Of a stretch of 64,000 bases of DNA, positions 60,609 through 64,000 are shown piece after piece. Numbering within the stretch: position 1 is the first letter of the stretch; each line of letters opens with the position of its first letter. The stretch is from CAMDKS01 sp964402975 (GTDB taxonomy: Bacteria; Bdellovibrionota_B; Oligoflexia; Oligoflexales; RGVZ01), in assembly GCA_964402975.1 (NCBI GenBank), contig CAYOEM010000004.1, positions 1 through 64,000 on the forward strand, in the 5' to 3' direction. A program made the translations under genes and the position numbers. Under the pieces are notes generated by a model. The model saw only the letters and a list, made by a program, of their open reading frames with translations. It was not told the origin of the DNA and ran no database searches.

Positions 60609-61546
60609 ATATGAAGCCAGACATGCGCGCTAAAAAGCCTTCGCTCGGTAAAGGGATCACGTCATTGCTTGGTGGTTTTGAGGCAGATCCGACTACGCCT
60701 GTGGCCGAGCCTCGCAAGGGCGCCGAAATAGCGTCCAAAGATACCCCGAAGTATAGCGTCGTGGAAATTCCCCAGGAGCAAATTGAAGTTAATCCACATC
60801 AGCCCAGAAGAATTTTTAACGAAACTGAACTTAAAGCCCTGGCGGCCAGTATCAAGGTCGATGGAGTCATACAGCCGGTCACGGTCACGAGGTCTGCAAC
60901 TTCCGGCAAATATATGTTGATTGCCGGTGAGCGACGCCTACGAGCCAGTAAGATGGCAGGTTTGGACAAAATACCAGCGATCATTCGCGAGCCGATGACT
61001 GACCAGGAACAATTGAGAGTGGCACTTATCGAGAACATTCAGCGCCAAGATCTGAATGTTGTTGAGGAGGCAGAGGCCTATCAGTCTCTGATAGACGATT
61101 TTGGTTTAACACAAGAGCAATGTGCTGAAAAAGTAGGCAAAGAGCGCTCTACTGTCGCCAATATTCTAAGAATTCTCCTCTTACCAAAGGAAGTTCGCGA
61201 TGATTTGGTGGAAAATCGTTTAACAATGGGGCACGGCCGAGCTCTTTTATCTCTCGAAGATAGAAAGTTGATCTTGAGGGCTCGAGACATCATCATCAAA
61301 AAGGGCCTAAATGTTAGGCAGGCCGAGCAGCTGATCAAAAACTACAAGTCAAATGCATCAAATCCGGGTGGCGCCTCCATAAAAGACGCGGCCGATTTAG
61401 AATATCTGGCCGAGTCGTTGCGGGCAGCCCTAAAGACCAAGGTAAAGATTTCTGGAAGCGGTGCGAAGGGCAAAATCGAGATCTCGTATTTCTCATCATC
61501 GGAGCTCGAGCGCCTTCTCACTATGCTTGGTATGAAATTGAGCTAA
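60605..61546 (+). CDS. parB: chromosome partitioning protein ParB
   Basis: This 313-residue CTPase clamp loads at parS. Conserved boxes are NPHQPRRIFNETELKALAASI, the CTP-binding GERRLRASKMAG, ALIENIQRQDLN and the helix-turn-helix region LTQEQCAEKVGKERSTVANILRILLLP. A C-terminal dimerisation domain follows. A 115-base gap with no terminator separates it from the atpF' gene. Confidence 0.97.
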   Translation: MNMKPDMRAKKPSLGKGITSLLGGFEADPTTPVAEPRKGAEIASKDTPKYSVVEIPQEQIEVNPHQPRRIFNETELKALAASIKVDGVIQPVTVTRSATSGKYMLIAGERRLRASKMAGLDKIPAIIREPMTDQEQLRVALIENIQRQDLNVVEEAEAYQSLIDDFGLTQEQCAEKVGKERSTVANILRILLLPKEVRDDLVENRLTMGHGRALLSLEDRKLILRARDIIIKKGLNVRQAEQLIKNYKSNASNPGGASIKDAADLEYLAESLRAALKTKVKISGSGAKGKIEISYFSSSELERLLTMLGMKLS

Positions 61547-61661
61547 GAACTGCGACATCTCGCACAAAACTTAGTTGCAGCACAATAGGTTCTGAGTTAT
61601 CACATCAACCTCAAAACTAGGGGTTACTCAGTTTATTTTTGCTGTTTAGGTTGGCGCTGAT

Positions 61662-62093
61662 ATGAGTCAATTGAATCTAAAGCCGGATCCAGTGGTTCTT
61701 GGAGTTCAAGCACTAATTTTTCTTGCAAACATGTTTGTAGTTAAGAAATTGATGCTCGAGCCTTACTTGTCCTTAAGCAGTCGTCGCGAGGCTCAAACGG
61801 GCGGTAGCCAAGACACTGCTCAAAAACTTTTACTTGAAGCTCAAAGCCTTGAGACAAAGATCACAGAACGAATGCGCGCCGCTCACAAAGATGCGGCACA
61901 AGTTCGCGACGCAATAAAAAAAGAAGCCTCCGACAAACGCGCATCTCTTCTAGCTAAAGCCGAGTCAGAGGCGAAAGCAGAGCAGGCGAAAATCGAATCT
62001 GCCATTTCGGACAATTTGAAAGAAGAGCGGTCTCGAAAAGAAGATACGATAAAACTTATTGGCGACCAGTTCTTTGCTCAGGTTACGCATTAA
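61662..62093 (+). CDS. ATP synthase F0 subunit b'
   Basis: This 143-residue protein has one N-terminal membrane helix (about 12-29), then a long Ala/Glu/Lys-rich coiled coil forming part of the peripheral stalk. Two b-type genes in a row (b' then b) occur in species with a heterodimeric stalk. It starts the second ATP synthase unit, 18 bases before atpF. Confidence 0.85.
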   Translation: MSQLNLKPDPVVLGVQALIFLANMFVVKKLMLEPYLSLSSRREAQTGGSQDTAQKLLLEAQSLETKITERMRAAHKDAAQVRDAIKKEASDKRASLLAKAESEAKAEQAKIESAISDNLKEERSRKEDTIKLIGDQFFAQVTH

Positions 62094-62110
62094 ATTCAAT
62101 CGGAGTTTTT

Positions 62111-62611
62111 GTGGATCATCATCTTAATTTTTTCAGCGCAGTCGGTGTGCCGTACTTTAATTTTTTTGTGTTTGTTGCCGCGTTCGTTTTCTTGTTTCGC
62201 AAACCACTTCTAGAAATGGTTGCAGCGAGGCGTCAGAATTATTTAAGCGCATCCAAAGAAGCAGCCCAGGCATTGGATGCCGCACGAAAAGCATTCGATG
62301 AAGTTAAACAAAGATTTGATGCTTTAGACAGAGATCTTGCTGACTTCAGAAAGCAGAGCGAGTCGGCCGCCCACGATGAGGCGAGACGCATGATCGATGA
62401 GACCGAAAGATTCACGCGACAATTAAAAGAAGAAACCGCTCGAATGGCTAAAGAGGCTGTTGAGAGAGCCCGCGTTGAGCTTCGCCATGAGATCGTTGAA
62501 GCAGCAAAGGGGCTCGCAGCCACACGTATTTCAAAAGAATTAGATGCCGCGGCGAAAGAGAAAATTTTGAAGTCAAAAATAGCTTCAGCTGCAGCCATGA
62601 GCATGCAGTAA
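62111..62611 (+). CDS. atpF: ATP synthase F0 subunit b
   Basis: This 166-residue stalk protein starts at GTG 62111 and has an N-terminal membrane helix (about 12-30, YFNFFVFVAAFVFLFRKPLL) and a long helical domain. It is followed by atpH after 30 bases. Confidence 0.92.
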   Translation: MDHHLNFFSAVGVPYFNFFVFVAAFVFLFRKPLLEMVAARRQNYLSASKEAAQALDAARKAFDEVKQRFDALDRDLADFRKQSESAAHDEARRMIDETERFTRQLKEETARMAKEAVERARVELRHEIVEAAKGLAATRISKELDAAAKEKILKSKIASAAAMSMQ

Positions 62612-62641
62612 TTATTAAATCCAACGGAGCACACAGTAGAC

Positions 62642-63181
62642 ATGAGTTCTAACTTAATTGCCAATCGATATGCAAAGGCCCTGATGAAGCTCACTGAGGG
62701 CCAAGCTGCTTTGTCGGAAAAGGCGCTGGGCTTTCTGCAGGCCTGTAACGACCTCTTCTCGATGCCAGAAGCTAAGACGGTTTTGAAAAGCCCAGTTATG
62801 CCGGCGGACCTTAAAAAGGCAGTTCTAAATCTCGTTGCTCAGAAGACGGATTGCGCAAAGGACTTCGGAGGATTCGCTGACCAGGTGGTTGACTCAGGAA
62901 GAACGGCGCACTTGCCCGAGATTTTTAAAGCATACAAACACATGCTTGATGAGAAGCGCGGCGTTGCGGAGGCCACCGTTGTCACTGCCGACCCTATTTC
63001 TGACGCCGTCAAAAAAGAACTGACTGGCGCCTTGGAGAAAATATTCCAAAAGAAAATCACAGTGCAAAGTGAGATCGACAAAGATGTTTTGGGTGGCGCA
63101 GTCGTGCACGTTGGCAACTACACCATAGATCTCAGTTTGAAGAACCGTTTGAATTCCGTTGCCGAATTCGCGCAGCGCTAA
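62642..63181 (+). CDS. atpH: ATP synthase F1 subunit delta
   Basis: This 179-residue subunit links the peripheral stalk to the catalytic head. The N-terminal IANRYAKALMKL helix and the C-terminal VQSEIDKDVLGGAVVHVGNY strand region are family features. It ends 21 bases before atpA. Confidence 0.94.
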   Translation: MSSNLIANRYAKALMKLTEGQAALSEKALGFLQACNDLFSMPEAKTVLKSPVMPADLKKAVLNLVAQKTDCAKDFGGFADQVVDSGRTAHLPEIFKAYKHMLDEKRGVAEATVVTADPISDAVKKELTGALEKIFQKKITVQSEIDKDVLGGAVVHVGNYTIDLSLKNRLNSVAEFAQR

Positions 63182-63202
63182 TGAAAGGATAGTTGAAGAA
63201 TT

Positions 63203-64000
63203 ATGGACAAGATCAGAGTTGAGGAAGTCAGCAAGATCATCAGTGAGCGAATCAAGGGCTTTGGCCAAAAGGCGGAGCTTGTTGAGACGGGAACCGTGCT
63301 CACCGTGGGCGACGGCATCGCGCGAGTTTATGGCCTTGAGGGCGTAAAAGCAGGCGAACTCGTAGAGTTTCAAAACGGTGTGCGAGGCGTTGTTCTAAAC
63401 CTTGAAGAAGACAATGTCGGCGTTGCCGTTCTGGGTAAAACTGACGAGATTCAAGAAGGCCATAGCGTTAAGCGTCTAAACGAAATCAACTCTATCCCCG
63501 TTGGCCGAGGCCTACTTGGACGCGTTGTTGATGCTTTGGGTAATCCGATTGACGGGCAAGGACCTCTTAAGTCGGATGAACGCGGCAAAGTCGAAGTGAA
63601 GGCGCCAGGCATCATTGCTCGTAAGTCTGTACATGAGCCACTTCAAACAGGGATCAAGGCTATCGATGCCATGGTTCCAATCGGTCGCGGTCAGCGCGAA
63701 CTTATCATTGGTGATCGGCAAACTGGAAAAACGGCAGTGGCCATCGACACCATCATTAACCAAAAAGGTAAAGGCGTCGTTTGCGTTTACGTGGCCATTG
63801 GCCAAAAGGCTTCGACAGTGGCCCAAGTCGTTGACAAGCTAAAAAAAGCTGGCGCCATGGACTACACAATTGTAGTTGCTGCGACAGCGCTTGATCCAGC
63901 TCCTATGCAGTTCCTTGCGCCGTACTCAGGCTGTCGACTTGCGGAGTATTTTAGAGATAAAGGTGAGCACGCTGTTATTTTCTACGACGACCTTTCAAAA
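63203..64000 (+). CDS. atpA: ATP synthase F1 subunit alpha (partial, runs off window)
   Basis: The first 266 residues of the alpha subunit are present, and the reading frame is open to the last base. The N-terminal beta-barrel (ELVETGTVLTVGDGIARVYG) is followed by the nucleotide domain with GDRQTGKTAVAIDTIINQ (Walker A at residues 170-177) and the start of the YDDLSK region. atpG, atpD and atpC should follow outside the window. Confidence 0.97.
   Translation, partial: MDKIRVEEVSKIISERIKGFGQKAELVETGTVLTVGDGIARVYGLEGVKAGELVEFQNGVRGVVLNLEEDNVGVAVLGKTDEIQEGHSVKRLNEINSIPVGRGLLGRVVDALGNPIDGQGPLKSDERGKVEVKAPGIIARKSVHEPLQTGIKAIDAMVPIGRGQRELIIGDRQTGKTAVAIDTIINQKGKGVVCVYVAIGQKASTVAQVVDKLKKAGAMDYTIVVAATALDPAPMQFLAPYSGCRLAEYFRDKGEHAVIFYDDLSK

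Overview
The window looks like a chromosomal replication-origin region plus adjoining core genome of a free-living, flagellated Gram-negative bacterium. Gram-negative character is shown by the LPS export genes lptA/lptB/lptC, kdsD, lolA and lipoprotein or outer-surface genes. Motility is shown by two short tandem flagellins, and sigma-54 control by rpoN plus a sigma-54 activator with a PocR sensor domain. Together with a c-di-AMP synthase module (cdaA-cdaR), quinolinate synthase and the dnaA/parAB/ATP-synthase arrangement, this suggests a lineage formerly called Deltaproteobacteria, most likely Bdellovibrionota/Oligoflexia. That placement is an inference from gene content. Nothing here proves a predatory lifestyle, and no 16S gene is present. 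There are no insertion sequences, prophages, CRISPR arrays or restriction or defence islands.

Layout. 0.2-2.7 kb: an exported L-domain-like protein, an RNase Z-like metallo-hydrolase and a small coiled-coil protein. 2.7-8.9 kb: a PocR/sigma-54 activator, lolA, fadD, and a three-gene cluster of exported proteins ending in a matrixin-like metalloprotease. 8.9-14.2 kb: nadA with a cysteine desulfurase, two flagellins on the minus strand, and tilS. 14.4-23.4 kb: ftsH-folP-cdaA-cdaR facing tsaE-pdxJ-glmM and a CPA2 antiporter. 23.4-23.9 kb: three tRNAs (Arg-ACG, Ser-GCU, Ser-UGA). 24-33 kb: htpX, mdh, a zinc-finger-like membrane protein, a degenerate beta-CASP-like protein, ftsK, two glycosyltransferases and a small exported protein. 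33.5-38 kb: the glycine cleavage system, gcvT-gcvH converging on gcvP. 38-45.2 kb (minus): pyrG-kdsD-lptC-lptA-lptB-rpoN-rapZ. 45.3-49.5 kb: an M50 protease, a lipoprotein, an FAD oxidoreductase and a serine beta-lactamase-like protein. 49.4-57.4 kb (minus): dnaA-dnaN-gyrB-gyrA. 57.6-64 kb (plus): an ATP synthase operon with parS-parA-parB placed between the atpE and atpF' genes; atpA runs off the right edge.

Functional logic. The dnaA end is a replichore divide: dnaA-dnaN-gyrB-gyrA read leftward and the atp/par genes rightward. There are DnaA-box-like sites on both sides of dnaA, and two perfect parS copies about 2.2 kb away. FolP, CdaA and CdaR form one tight operon. CdaA/CdaR and GlmM form the conserved c-di-AMP/cell-wall-precursor set, here split into converging units. 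The pyrG-to-rapZ run combines CTP supply, Kdo precursor synthesis, LPS export and sigma-54.

Most notable oddities: RapZ lacks the Walker A lysine; a beta-CASP metallo-beta-lactamase-like protein has lost its HxHxDH site; parAB and parS sit inside the ATP synthase locus; a hairpin lies against the gcvT start behind a near-consensus promoter; the matrixin-like protease has a Cys-plus-membrane-helix tail; and no recF lies between dnaN and gyrB. I did not find a clearly new multi-gene system.
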